Below, one piece after another: positions 38,356-46,228 of a stretch of DNA of 53,979 nt. The DNA is taken from positions 1-53,979 of IMG/VR virus record IMGVR_UViG_3300032893_000062; one strand, 5' to 3'. The notes under the pieces were generated by a model. The model did not search any database. It saw only the letters and a program-made list of their open reading frames with translations, and was not told the DNA's origin. Position numbers and translations under genes: made by a program. Each line of letters opens with the position of its first letter. Position 1 is the stretch's first letter. This DNA comes from a virus.

Positions 38356-38567
38356 TCTATTCTCTCCTTCCCTATGACTTTTCCCGTGATTCCATCAATC
38401 CCCACGACATGTCGAACAAACTTGTACTTGCTATTGTATTTACCTGGGATTGTCGGATAAACAAATTGCATCAAAAGAGGTTGATTCCATTTCACAATTT
38501 TCTTTTTTATGATTCCCCCAGGTTCTCTACCTTCTTTTCGAATCAAATCAAAAATGGTCATCCTCAT
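38352..38567 (-). CDS. Stand-alone paralogue of the capsid protein C-terminus
   Basis: 71 aa. The segment LMQFVYPTIPGKYNSKYKFV with RHVVG is clearly related to LMEFVYPTIPGSYDTQYKFL of the major capsid protein (24445-25869), while the N-terminal half (MRMTIFDLIRKEGREPGGII) is not. The DNA is AT-richer than its neighbours. It could be a small capsid-associated protein, an inhibitor of assembly, or a remnant of a second capsid gene acquired by recombination. Overlaps the next gene by ATGA, so it appears expressed. Confidence 0.65.
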   Translation of the reverse strand: MRMTIFDLIRKEGREPGGIIKKKIVKWNQPLLMQFVYPTIPGKYNSKYKFVRHVVGIDGITGKVIGKERIE

Positions 38568-38572
38568 GCTCT

Positions 38573-39871
38573 CTACGCTACCACTCTGTCGGTGATCTGT
38601 CTACGTTCCGCACGGGACGCCTCCCAGAGGTCCTTGAACTCGGCATCCTCCTGGACGATGCGCCAGACCACGTATTCGAGCGAGTCGCACCAGTGATCAG
38701 GCGCCGTCGGCCCTTTCCCCTTCTCCGGGTTCCCCTTGTCGTCGTACTGCCTGACTTTCAATGCCATCGCCAGCGGTCCGCAATTCGGGAAAAGAACCAA
38801 TCGCCCCATCTCGAAGAGCTTGTTGATGAAAAACACGCGGTCGACTATCGACGGATTGATCGCCCCCACACGGCAGAGGATGTTGTACTGCTTGATCTCT
38901 TTCGCGTATCCGAGGACGATCTCGTACCCGCTGGCGTCGGGGTACCATTTGATGATGTTCGGAGGGTAGTCGGTCCGTATCATCTTCGGGGCGTGCCCTA
39001 TCTCTTTGAAGTCCCAGAGCGTCGTCACATAGATCACCCCGCCACGGACCACGGTCCCGCAACCCCTCGAATACCCCGTGTTGAAGTCCTGCCCCACCCG
39101 CACCAAGTCGTTCGATTCCACGGCGAACGGGACCGTCTTCGCCCTGTTTTTGCTCTCATCGTACCCGTAGTAGACTCGACCCGTCGTCAGGTTGACGAAC
39201 ATCCCTTTCAGGAACGCCAGGCGCTCGTTCTCGTTGTACATCCGAACCCAAGAGGCGTACTTCTCTTTCGAGAGGATCCCCGCCTTCACGGCGGCCTCGG
39301 TCTCGCCTCGGATCAGCACGTACGGCTCGTGGGTGTCGTGAAGGTCACTCACGATCTGGTAGAGTCCCTTGTACCCCTGCGCCGTGCTCGAATAGACCTC
39401 GAACGGTTGCCGGCCGTCGGGGAAAACAAGCCTGGTTCGCTCGGAGATCGCCTTCTTCGCCTCCGTCGCCTTTTCGTGCGGGAGCTCGTCGATCTCGTCG
39501 TCTATGAACGCATGATAGTTGTACCCGTAAATGTCCTGCGGGTTCTCGGTCCCGATGCACATAAACTGCATCTTGTTGACCTGAATCAAGCTCGACTGCT
39601 TGTCGAAGTCGTACGGGATCCCGTAACGGCGAAACAGGCGAAAGAGGTCCAGAAGCAAAGTCTTCTTCAGGAATATTACGCTGGTCCCCCCAATCCCTAT
39701 CGTCACCTCGTACTTGTTGTACCGCCGGATGAGATTAAGGATCAAAGCATCGTCTCCGTAGGTTTTCCCAGAAGCATACCCGGCGACGCAGAAAAAGTGG
39801 TTGATGTGCTTGGTCTGTTTGTTCCACGGGGCGTTGAAAAGCTGCGCTTGGTGCTTGATCAAGCTGATCAT
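38573..39871 (-). CDS. terL: Terminase large subunit
   Basis: 432 aa. Walker A AGYASGKT (about 30-37), Walker B HAFIDDEID (about 120-128), coupling motif region PFEVYSSTAQGYKGLY, and nuclease positions VGQDFNTGYSRG and DHWCDSLEYVVWRI at the C-terminus. It is the packaging motor and the enzyme that cuts concatemers. Overlaps the small-subunit candidate by ATGA. Confidence 0.88.
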   Translation of the reverse strand: MISLIKHQAQLFNAPWNKQTKHINHFFCVAGYASGKTYGDDALILNLIRRYNKYEVTIGIGGTSVIFLKKTLLLDLFRLFRRYGIPYDFDKQSSLIQVNKMQFMCIGTENPQDIYGYNYHAFIDDEIDELPHEKATEAKKAISERTRLVFPDGRQPFEVYSSTAQGYKGLYQIVSDLHDTHEPYVLIRGETEAAVKAGILSKEKYASWVRMYNENERLAFLKGMFVNLTTGRVYYGYDESKNRAKTVPFAVESNDLVRVGQDFNTGYSRGCGTVVRGGVIYVTTLWDFKEIGHAPKMIRTDYPPNIIKWYPDASGYEIVLGYAKEIKQYNILCRVGAINPSIVDRVFFINKLFEMGRLVLFPNCGPLAMALKVRQYDDKGNPEKGKGPTAPDHWCDSLEYVVWRIVQEDAEFKDLWEASRAERRQITDRVVA

Positions 39872-40332
39872 TCGCCCTTCGCCTCGTCCACGGTCACGTT
39901 GTCGGCGCTCTTCAGGTCTATGTCGTCGAGCTCCTGAGCAACCCCGATCTCCAGCTCCACCCCCTGAGTGACCTGCACCATCTGCTTCGGCATCCCCAAC
40001 CCCCAGCCTAGGAGAGTCCTGGCTGCCGCACTGCTCCCGTTCTTTGATTGCTTCCTGAGTTCATGAAAGAGAGTGTCAATGTCTCGAACCTTTTTATCCT
40101 TGTCCACAAATTGAGACAGGAGGGCGTTGAACGCCAGAGCTATGTCCTTCACTCCGCTTCCCTTCGGCCTTCCCTTCGGGTTACCGCTTTGCCCCTTCTT
40201 CCATGGCGGACGAAGATTCTTAGGGTTACCAGGATGGGTGCTTTTTTTGGTCCTGTTACGTTTGTTGTTCGGGTTGTGAAAACGGGCTTTCGCACCTTTC
40301 GGTTTCCCTGGATTCCCTTTCTTGAAAGGCAT
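39868..40332 (-). CDS. Small terminase candidate (DUF5681-like)
   Basis: 154 aa from ATG 40332 (MPFKKGNPGKPKGAKARFHN). The basic KKGQSGNPKGRPKGSG motif is that of DUF5681 proteins, often found upstream of terL. A helical region (AFNALLSQFVDKDKKVRDID) follows, then an acidic tail. Position strongly suggests the DNA-recognising terminase subunit. A weaker start lies 34 codons upstream. Confidence 0.6.
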   Translation of the reverse strand: MPFKKGNPGKPKGAKARFHNPNNKRNRTKKSTHPGNPKNLRPPWKKGQSGNPKGRPKGSGVKDIALAFNALLSQFVDKDKKVRDIDTLFHELRKQSKNGSSAAARTLLGWGLGMPKQMVQVTQGVELEIGVAQELDDIDLKSADNVTVDEAKGE

Positions 40333-40334
40333 GG

Positions 40335-40493
40335 TCAGTTTAGTCTCCAATTCTGCCGGAGAGCTTTCTTCCAGACAAAGGAAAGCGGGGATGCTTTCGG
40401 CCTCGGCGCCGCACCCCCGTTCCTGTTCCACCAAGAGAGACGAGAGGGGAGATCCATGCCCTTGGTGTTGAGCTTGTAGGGACCTCGCGTCAT
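40335..40493 (-). CDS. Small basic hypothetical protein (52 aa)
   Basis: MTRGPYKLNTKGMDLPSRLS then WWNRNGGAAPRPKASPLSFV and a basic end. Its ATG overlaps the stop of the upstream glycosyltransferase (ATGA), and it ends 2 bases before the small terminase start. No family recognised. Confidence 0.45.
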   Translation of the reverse strand: MTRGPYKLNTKGMDLPSRLSWWNRNGGAAPRPKASPLSFVWKKALRQNWRLN

Positions 40494-41260
40494 CGTTTCA
40501 CCCACCGGGGGATAGGGTGCTCTCTCGCCCAGCGCTTCATCACGGACAGCTTCCACGCTCCGTCTCGACCCCATGCGGCATGTGCTATCCTCGTCCCCTT
40601 GCCAATCTCTCCCGGCTCCTTGCCGCTACCGAACCAATTCCACTCAGGCCCCAGGATATGATACCCAGGAGTGTACTCTGTGTCACGCATCTTCCGCAAC
40701 GGCGGGTTTGTCGTGTAGCCGAGGAGATGCATCACCTGGCCGTTGTCTGTCCATCGGGCCGTCCGCCACGCCTCGGAGGTCCACGCTCGACACCAGAATT
40801 CAAAAGGCTTCCTGAAATCGTCTCCGACAAGTGTTTTAGCTGGATATCCCCGCGTCACTACGACTCCGATGTTCGGACCGCAGCCGTCGGGGGTAACGCT
40901 GTCATGCATCGCCAGCCACTTGTCCTCAGGCAGTTCATCGGCGATGTCCTTTGAGAAGTCCGTGATCACACAGTCGTTATCGAGGTAAACCACGAGATCA
41001 TACTCTCGGATCATCTTGTTTATAGCCGGGATCTTGTACCAGCAGGGAGAGGTCATGTTCGGGAACAGCGGCCATACCGGAATCCGACCGGAGATCACCC
41101 CCGGGAACTCCTCCGCCGTGAAATCCTCGGTGAAGAACTCCCGATAATCATACCCATGATGTTTGGCGTAGAGTTCGAAACGCTCCCGAGCCATCTGCCA
41201 GAGAGCGAACCACTCGGGTTCCCCGGGATGAGCCTTGCACGTTATCAGAACTTTCCTCAT
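40490..41260 (-). CDS. GT-A-like glycosyltransferase
   Basis: 256 aa from ATG 41260 (MRKVLITCKAHPGEPEWFAL). Contains YDLVVYLDNDCVITDFSKDI with the D-x-D-like DND motif near residue 96. Shares the pattern and N-terminus with the proteins at 42690-43454 and 43451-44203, so these three are paralogues. Likely transfers a sugar in a phage-encoded glycan pathway. Confidence 0.65.
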   Translation of the reverse strand: MRKVLITCKAHPGEPEWFALWQMARERFELYAKHHGYDYREFFTEDFTAEEFPGVISGRIPVWPLFPNMTSPCWYKIPAINKMIREYDLVVYLDNDCVITDFSKDIADELPEDKWLAMHDSVTPDGCGPNIGVVVTRGYPAKTLVGDDFRKPFEFWCRAWTSEAWRTARWTDNGQVMHLLGYTTNPPLRKMRDTEYTPGYHILGPEWNWFGSGKEPGEIGKGTRIAHAAWGRDGAWKLSVMKRWAREHPIPRWVKR

Positions 41261-41589
41261 GACATCGGCCTCCACTTCTTGTCGTATCCCCCTATCCTCA
41301 TCACCCATTTGTTGAAAAGTCGGAACAGCCAATTCAAAACTCGTTGCTTTTTCTTCTCCGACTCTTTCGTCTTCCTGTAGACGAGTTCCGTGGTTATGGC
41401 TCTTGTGATGCACGTCATGCAGACGCAAGTAATCGCGTACTCTCCGCAGTCGGCAAACCCGAACCGGACCACCATCCCTTCGTTCTTCTGGACCGGGAAA
41501 TGACAACTCCCGCATTCCATCCCCTCAGGAGCTGGATGATACGAACAAGCCAGCCTGCTGAGCATCTCTGTATACGTTCTGTCATTCAT
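41257..41589 (-). CDS. Hypothetical Cys-rich protein
   Basis: 110 aa. MECGSCHFPVQKNEGMVVRF and YAITCVCMTCITRAITTELV hold two CxxC pairs that could bind zinc or iron; the C-terminal 35 residues are basic (KESEKKKQRVLNWLFRLFNK). No family recognised. It lies inside the glycan cluster, overlapping gmd by 8 bases. Confidence 0.5.
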   Translation of the reverse strand: MNDRTYTEMLSRLACSYHPAPEGMECGSCHFPVQKNEGMVVRFGFADCGEYAITCVCMTCITRAITTELVYRKTKESEKKKQRVLNWLFRLFNKWVMRIGGYDKKWRPMS

Positions 41590-42529
41590 GACTCACCTTC
41601 TCCCACGCCGCATTATACATCATCCGAGCAAGTTCTCCGTAGGAAATCGTCGGTTTCCATCCTATTTTCGAGATCTTCGCCGCATCCCCTCGGAGCTCGT
41701 ACGCCTCCGCAGGTCGGCGGTGCGTCCCAACCCTGACTCGATCCATGCCGAGTCCGGAAAGGGACAGAACCTCTTCCAAGAAGTCCTTGATGGAATGCGT
41801 CTCCCCGGTCGCCACGACGTAGTCGTCGGGGGTATCCTGCTCCAGCATCAAGTGCATCGCCTTCACGTATTCTGGAGCGTACCCCCAATCTCGACGGGGA
41901 GACAAGTCGCCGAGTTCCACGAACTCTCTTTTCCCAGCCTTCACCTCCGCTGCCTGGATGCATATCTTCTGCGTGACAAACTCAGGGCTCCTCCGCGGAG
42001 ACTCGTGATTGAAAAGTATCCCGCAGCACGCGAACATGCCGTAGCTTTCCCGGTAGTTCACCGTAATGGCATGTGCGAACAGTTTCGCCACCCCGTAGGG
42101 GCTGCTCGGATGAAATGGCGTCTTCTCGTTCTGCGGTCCTGGCTGATTCCCGAAAAGCTCCGACGTGCTCGCCTGGTAGAATTTGATCTGCCACGTGACG
42201 GTCTTCTGGTACTGCCGTATGGCTTCGAGAATACGGACGCACCCGAGACCCGTGACCTCCCCCTGCTCTACGGGGTGCTTCCAAGAATCCCCGACGAAGG
42301 CGTCTGCAGCTAGGTTGTAGACCTCGTCCGGCTTGCTCGCCTCCAGACAAGCGAGAATAGAGCTCCCGTCGAGGACGTCTCCCGTGAGATAGACAACTGC
42401 GGGGATCGACAAATACGCTCTGGTGCTTCGGCGCCTCACCCCAAAGACCTTATACCCGAGCGCCAGGAGGAACTCCGAGAGATACGTACCGTCCTGCCCG
42501 CCCGCTCCTATTATCAACGCTGATTTCAT
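41582..42529 (-). CDS. gmd: GDP-mannose 4,6-dehydratase
   Basis: 315 aa. Extended short-chain dehydrogenase: ALIIGAGGQDGTYLSEFLLA (NADP-binding G-x-x-G-x-x-G), VYNLAADAFVGDSWKHPVEQ, catalytic STSELFG and YGVAK (Y-x-x-x-K), then INYRESYGMF-like NYRESYGMFACCGILFNHES. Converts GDP-D-mannose to GDP-4-keto-6-deoxymannose, the precursor of GDP-fucose, rhamnose and related sugars. Neighbouring oxidoreductase, methyltransferases and glycosyltransferases suggest a phage-made modified deoxysugar. Confidence 0.88.
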   Translation of the reverse strand: MKSALIIGAGGQDGTYLSEFLLALGYKVFGVRRRSTRAYLSIPAVVYLTGDVLDGSSILACLEASKPDEVYNLAADAFVGDSWKHPVEQGEVTGLGCVRILEAIRQYQKTVTWQIKFYQASTSELFGNQPGPQNEKTPFHPSSPYGVAKLFAHAITVNYRESYGMFACCGILFNHESPRRSPEFVTQKICIQAAEVKAGKREFVELGDLSPRRDWGYAPEYVKAMHLMLEQDTPDDYVVATGETHSIKDFLEEVLSLSGLGMDRVRVGTHRRPAEAYELRGDAAKISKIGWKPTISYGELARMMYNAAWEKVSHE

Positions 42530-42693
42530 CTGCCTCTGCCTTTTTTCTGAGCTTCCAAAGCTCTATCTGCAAAATCTATCGCTGTATCAACTGCAGCCTG
42601 AGGCCCATTGACAAGCAAGTCTTTATTCCCAAGCCAAGCCTTTAACCAAGCTACGTAATACAGTTGCCAATCATCTCTATCTCTCCTGTTCAT
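42526..42693 (-). CDS. Small hypothetical protein (55 aa)
   Basis: MNRRDRDDWQLYYVAWLKAW, then LLVNGPQAAVDTAIDFADRA and a basic end. ATGA overlaps on both sides (gmd start and upstream glycosyltransferase stop) support translation. No family recognised. Confidence 0.5.
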   Translation of the reverse strand: MNRRDRDDWQLYYVAWLKAWLGNKDLLVNGPQAAVDTAIDFADRALEAQKKGRGR

Positions 42694-43454
42694 AGCCCTC
42701 TCTCCTTCACGATGCGCTGCATCACTTCCAACTTCCACGAAGCAGATCGTCCGCACGAAACATGAAAGAACCTGTTTTCCGGTCTCGGAACCCCAGGAGT
42801 CCCGAACCCGTCTCCGATCCAGTCCTCTCCGAACCGGTGACAGAACGGCGTAAACTCCGTGTCATGGTCCTTCCACGCCAGCGGAGGATCGAACTGATAC
42901 TTGTACCCGAGGAGATCGTAGATGGCGCACATGTCGTGCCAGAGGCACCCACACCACGAAGGCGAGTCCCAAGACGCCTGGATAAAACGCCTCGAGACGT
43001 CACAACTCTTTAAGAGCATGACAGCGCTCACTGGTCCCCAATCGGGATGTGTTGCGTCATGAGCATGATACATCCCGAAAGCTTTCCCTTCAGGGAGAGA
43101 GATGTCCGCCCCAGCGTCGAGGATGAGAACGTCGGCGTCGAGGAACAACACGACGTCGAACTTCTCCAAGGACTCGGCTATCATCGGCCCTTTCAGATAC
43201 ATCGGAGAAGTCCTCACTCCAGACCGGTTGTCTCGCGTCGCCTTCGCTTGCCCCGCAGGATCTCGCTTCCATTCTTCGTATCCGAGATCAAGCCGAGGCC
43301 ACCGCTTCAAGTCCAGGTCTCCGTACCACAAAGGGCGGTACTCATATCCCCATCTCTCAGCGTAAGAGATGAAGAACTTCTCTGCAAGCTTAAACACCGA
43401 GAACCAGTCCCCTTCTCGTGGGTCAGCGGCGCAAGTGATCAGCGTCTTCTTCAT
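42690..43454 (-). CDS. GT-A-like glycosyltransferase
   Basis: 254 aa from ATG 43454 (MKKTLITCAADPREGDWFSV). FDVVLFLDADVLILDAGADI carries the DxD motif near residue 107. Paralogous to the neighbours at 40490-41260 and 43451-44203: same MKK..ITC start, FFISYAERWGYEYRPLWYGD pattern, same gene size. Start overlaps the upstream stop (ATGA). Confidence 0.65.
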   Translation of the reverse strand: MKKTLITCAADPREGDWFSVFKLAEKFFISYAERWGYEYRPLWYGDLDLKRWPRLDLGYEEWKRDPAGQAKATRDNRSGVRTSPMYLKGPMIAESLEKFDVVLFLDADVLILDAGADISLPEGKAFGMYHAHDATHPDWGPVSAVMLLKSCDVSRRFIQASWDSPSWCGCLWHDMCAIYDLLGYKYQFDPPLAWKDHDTEFTPFCHRFGEDWIGDGFGTPGVPRPENRFFHVSCGRSASWKLEVMQRIVKERGL

Positions 43455-44203
43455 CCGCAGACCTTGAGGATCTCCCTCATTTTTGCAGCCTTCCCCGAAG
43501 GGTTCCCGTTCCCTCCCGCTATGTGATACGCCTTGACTCCTTCGATCTTCTCCTCTTTCCAGTACGTCGCCCAACATTCCCCGAAGTTCCACCAGACTTT
43601 GTCGTATTCGCTCGACCTGACCTTCCGGACGGGCGGGAGAACGGAGTAGCCGAGAAGATCCATGTAATCGACGCCGTCCGTCCACATCGGGTGAACCTTC
43701 CAAAGCTGTCCGAGCCAAACCTTCCACCAGAACGAGATCGATTCGGGGCATTTCCGCGTCATGTAAAGGCAGCCGCTCGGTCCTCCTCCGTTCTCGTTCT
43801 GCGGAACAGAATTCGCTATCCACCGGTCCCCCGGGAACCCCTCCGCGATATCGTCCCGCAAGTCCACAAGGAGCAGGTCGGCGTCGGCGTACACTACGAG
43901 GTCATACGTCTCCAGAAGTTGAATGGTCCAAGCGTACCGAAGCCAATTCGGCGCCAGCATCGTCCGATCGCGGTTCCAAAGGATGAAGTCCTTCCTCAAG
44001 TCGTAGTTGATCACCCCTTCGATGAAGGCTTCGGGGTGATGAAAAACATGATTGAATCTGACATTCAGCCCCCCGTACCAAACGGGGGAGAAGTCGTACC
44101 CGTGGCGCTCGGCGTACTCTGAAAATCTCGGTTCGGAGATTGCAAGGACCTCCGCCCAAGGCTCGTCGGGGAGGCACCTTGTAGTGATGATGATCTTCTT
44201 CAT
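43451..44203 (-). CDS. GT-A-like glycosyltransferase
   Basis: 250 aa. MKKIIITTRCLPDEPWAEVL, FSEYAERHGYDFSPVWYGGL, and YDLVVYADADLLLVDLRDDI with the DxD near residue 108. Third member of the local paralogue group. The ends overlap both neighbours by ATGA. Substrate unknown. Confidence 0.65.
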   Translation of the reverse strand: MKKIIITTRCLPDEPWAEVLAISEPRFSEYAERHGYDFSPVWYGGLNVRFNHVFHHPEAFIEGVINYDLRKDFILWNRDRTMLAPNWLRYAWTIQLLETYDLVVYADADLLLVDLRDDIAEGFPGDRWIANSVPQNENGGGPSGCLYMTRKCPESISFWWKVWLGQLWKVHPMWTDGVDYMDLLGYSVLPPVRKVRSSEYDKVWWNFGECWATYWKEEKIEGVKAYHIAGGNGNPSGKAAKMREILKVCG

Positions 44204-44760
44204 GGCTTCCTCAACACCCAGGACGTGTCAGGAAAAACCACATCCGGACCATTCATCCCGAACACTATCCTGAAAGCCCCCGCCACTTCACTCCCAGGTC
44301 TGTCGGGGATGATGTAGTCATGCCCTCCCAGGAAGCCTCCTCTTTTCACCTTCGGCCACCAGGATTGCATGTCGGCCATGGCGAAAGAGAGTGTGTGATT
44401 GGCGTCTATGTAGACGAAATCGAGAGATTCGTTCTCAACGCCGACCACGACGTCGAGAGACCTCCCCTTGTGCTTGATGATGTTCCCTGCCAATCGCGCT
44501 CGTTCATCGAAAGAAGCTTCGACATCCGCCGTAGTGTATCCGTTCGTGGAATCTCCTGTTATCTGCTCGACGGTTTCTGACCAAGGGTCGACACAGTGAA
44601 CGATCTTGAAGTACCTTGAAAATATCTCCGAACTTTCCCCTGCAAAACTCCCTATCTCATACATCACTCCTCGATTCGAGAGATACTCGCAAAGCTCTGC
44701 GAGTCCAGAGGCTATCGAAGGGTTGCCTTCTTGATTGGGATCCCGCAGCCAGACGATCAT
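44200..44760 (-). CDS. SAM-dependent methyltransferase (class I)
   Basis: 186 aa. VMYEIGSFAGESSEIFSRYF is the SAM-binding motif I (E-x-G-x-x-x-G), VHCVDPWSET motif II, SLDFVYIDANHTLSFAMADM motif IV; GGFLGGHDY follows. Fits the Methyltransf_24 group that methylates sugars or small molecules. A paralogue is encoded at 45659-46228. Probably methylates a sugar of the glycan cluster. Confidence 0.75.
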   Translation of the reverse strand: MIVWLRDPNQEGNPSIASGLAELCEYLSNRGVMYEIGSFAGESSEIFSRYFKIVHCVDPWSETVEQITGDSTNGYTTADVEASFDERARLAGNIIKHKGRSLDVVVGVENESLDFVYIDANHTLSFAMADMQSWWPKVKRGGFLGGHDYIIPDRPGSEVAGAFRIVFGMNGPDVVFPDTSWVLRKP

Positions 44761-45662
44761 TTTCCCCCCTTGATCCTTTCGACCACCCGCAGCGTCTCAA
44801 GAGCATCCGAAAGTCCAGGAACGGGCTGACGGTTCAGTTCTATGTCTTCTAAGAACTCGGTCATTTCGAACTCCAGCGAATCGTCAGGTGCCGGCCACTC
44901 CCAGACCTTCGACTGTCCTGTCGTTCGGTCATGCAGCATCAGCCGTTCGGGTCCGCAGCTCACCAAGCCCGAAACCTCAATCTTACCGCCCTTACCGAAC
45001 AACTCGAAATAGAATAACTTGCCCCACTCGGTGCAACTAACGTGCAACTGGGCCACTTTCTCGGTCGAGGTTCGAAGCAGCATCCAGCCGTTGTCCTCCA
45101 CCTCCATGTCCCAATAGCACGTCTCGACCATTCCCTGAACCTCAACGAAATCCCCCAAAAACCAGCGGGCTAAATCAATCAGATGAACACCTTGGTCGAT
45201 CAACTCCCCTCCACCGTGAACAGCCTGGGCCCTCCACTCCCGGTCGTAACCTGGGCGCCCCCCGTGACCGTATCGTCCCCGGACATACATCAGCGGAGCG
45301 ATCTCAGGAAGCAACTCCCGGGCCTTCCTGAACGATCGGCAATATCGATGATTGAACCCAACCCGAACCAACCCGCCGGTCTCCTTGGATACCCGGACAA
45401 CCTGTCCGAGAGCGGAAATTTTGTCTGCGGCCGGCTTCTCGACCAACACATGCTTCCCAGCTTGCAGGGCAACGATCGTTGCCCTGGCCAGAAGGTCATT
45501 CGGCGTCGACACGATGACGATGTCAATGTCCCGTCGGTTGATAACTCGGCCCCAATCGTCTCCATTGTCAACGGTGGCCACAAGACGACAACCGGCGAGA
45601 GCGGACGCTCGACGCTGTCCCATTCGGCCGAAGCCGATGATTCCGACGTTCTTTGGGGTCAT
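44757..45662 (-). CDS. GFO/IDH/MocA-type oxidoreductase
   Basis: 301 aa from ATG 45662 (MTPKNVGIIGFGRMGQRRAS). GFGRMG is the NAD(P)-binding motif; GKHVLVEKPAAD is the conserved E-K-P motif; IDQGVHLIDLARWFLG is the later substrate motif. The family oxidises or reduces sugars and nucleotide sugars. It lies between two methyltransferases and upstream of gmd. Confidence 0.8.
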   Translation of the reverse strand: MTPKNVGIIGFGRMGQRRASALAGCRLVATVDNGDDWGRVINRRDIDIVIVSTPNDLLARATIVALQAGKHVLVEKPAADKISALGQVVRVSKETGGLVRVGFNHRYCRSFRKARELLPEIAPLMYVRGRYGHGGRPGYDREWRAQAVHGGGELIDQGVHLIDLARWFLGDFVEVQGMVETCYWDMEVEDNGWMLLRTSTEKVAQLHVSCTEWGKLFYFELFGKGGKIEVSGLVSCGPERLMLHDRTTGQSKVWEWPAPDDSLEFEMTEFLEDIELNRQPVPGLSDALETLRVVERIKGGK

Positions 45663-46228
45663 GATTCCTTCATCACCAGCCAAGAGGTGTCGGGGAAAAA
45701 TCTCACTTCTCGGCCTTCGAAAGATTCGTCCACTGCCTGTTTCACTCCTGGAAATTTCGTGACTGCCGTTGGAACGCATGGGTAGTCGTGACCAGACAGA
45801 AATCCTCCAATTCTTATCTTCGGCCACCACACCTTGATGTCTCTCATGCAGATTTCGTAACTGTGCGTTCCAGCATCGATGTAGGCGAAATCTATAGATC
45901 CGTCGATCAAACTGGTCACCATGTCTAAAGACCCGCATCTGTGTTTGATCATGTTGCCAGCTCTATAGCAACGCTCATCGAATGATTGCTCGATCAAGAC
46001 AGCATTCGGAGACAGAGTCGCCTCCCCCCAGGGGTCTACGCAATGAACGAGGCGGAAAAACTTAGCGAACACCTCAGCGCTCTCTCCTGCATAACTCCCT
46101 ATTTCGTACATCACGGACTCGCTCCCCAGCTTCGAATGTACGAACATGCACAATTCCACAAGTCCGTTGAAGATTTCAGGAATACCGCCTATTTTTTCCG
46201 GTGATCTCATCTCATTAAGAAGCATCAT
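45659..46228 (-). CDS. SAM-dependent methyltransferase (class I), paralogue
   Basis: 189 aa from ATG 46228 (ATGA overlap). VMYEIGSYAGESAEVFAKFF, VHCVDPWGEATLSPN, SIDFAYIDAGTHSYEICMRD and GGFLSGHDYPCVPTAVTKFP align with the protein at 44200-44760, from which it differs mainly in the last third. Likely methylates a second position or sugar. Confidence 0.72.
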   Translation of the reverse strand: MMLLNEMRSPEKIGGIPEIFNGLVELCMFVHSKLGSESVMYEIGSYAGESAEVFAKFFRLVHCVDPWGEATLSPNAVLIEQSFDERCYRAGNMIKHRCGSLDMVTSLIDGSIDFAYIDAGTHSYEICMRDIKVWWPKIRIGGFLSGHDYPCVPTAVTKFPGVKQAVDESFEGREVRFFPDTSWLVMKES

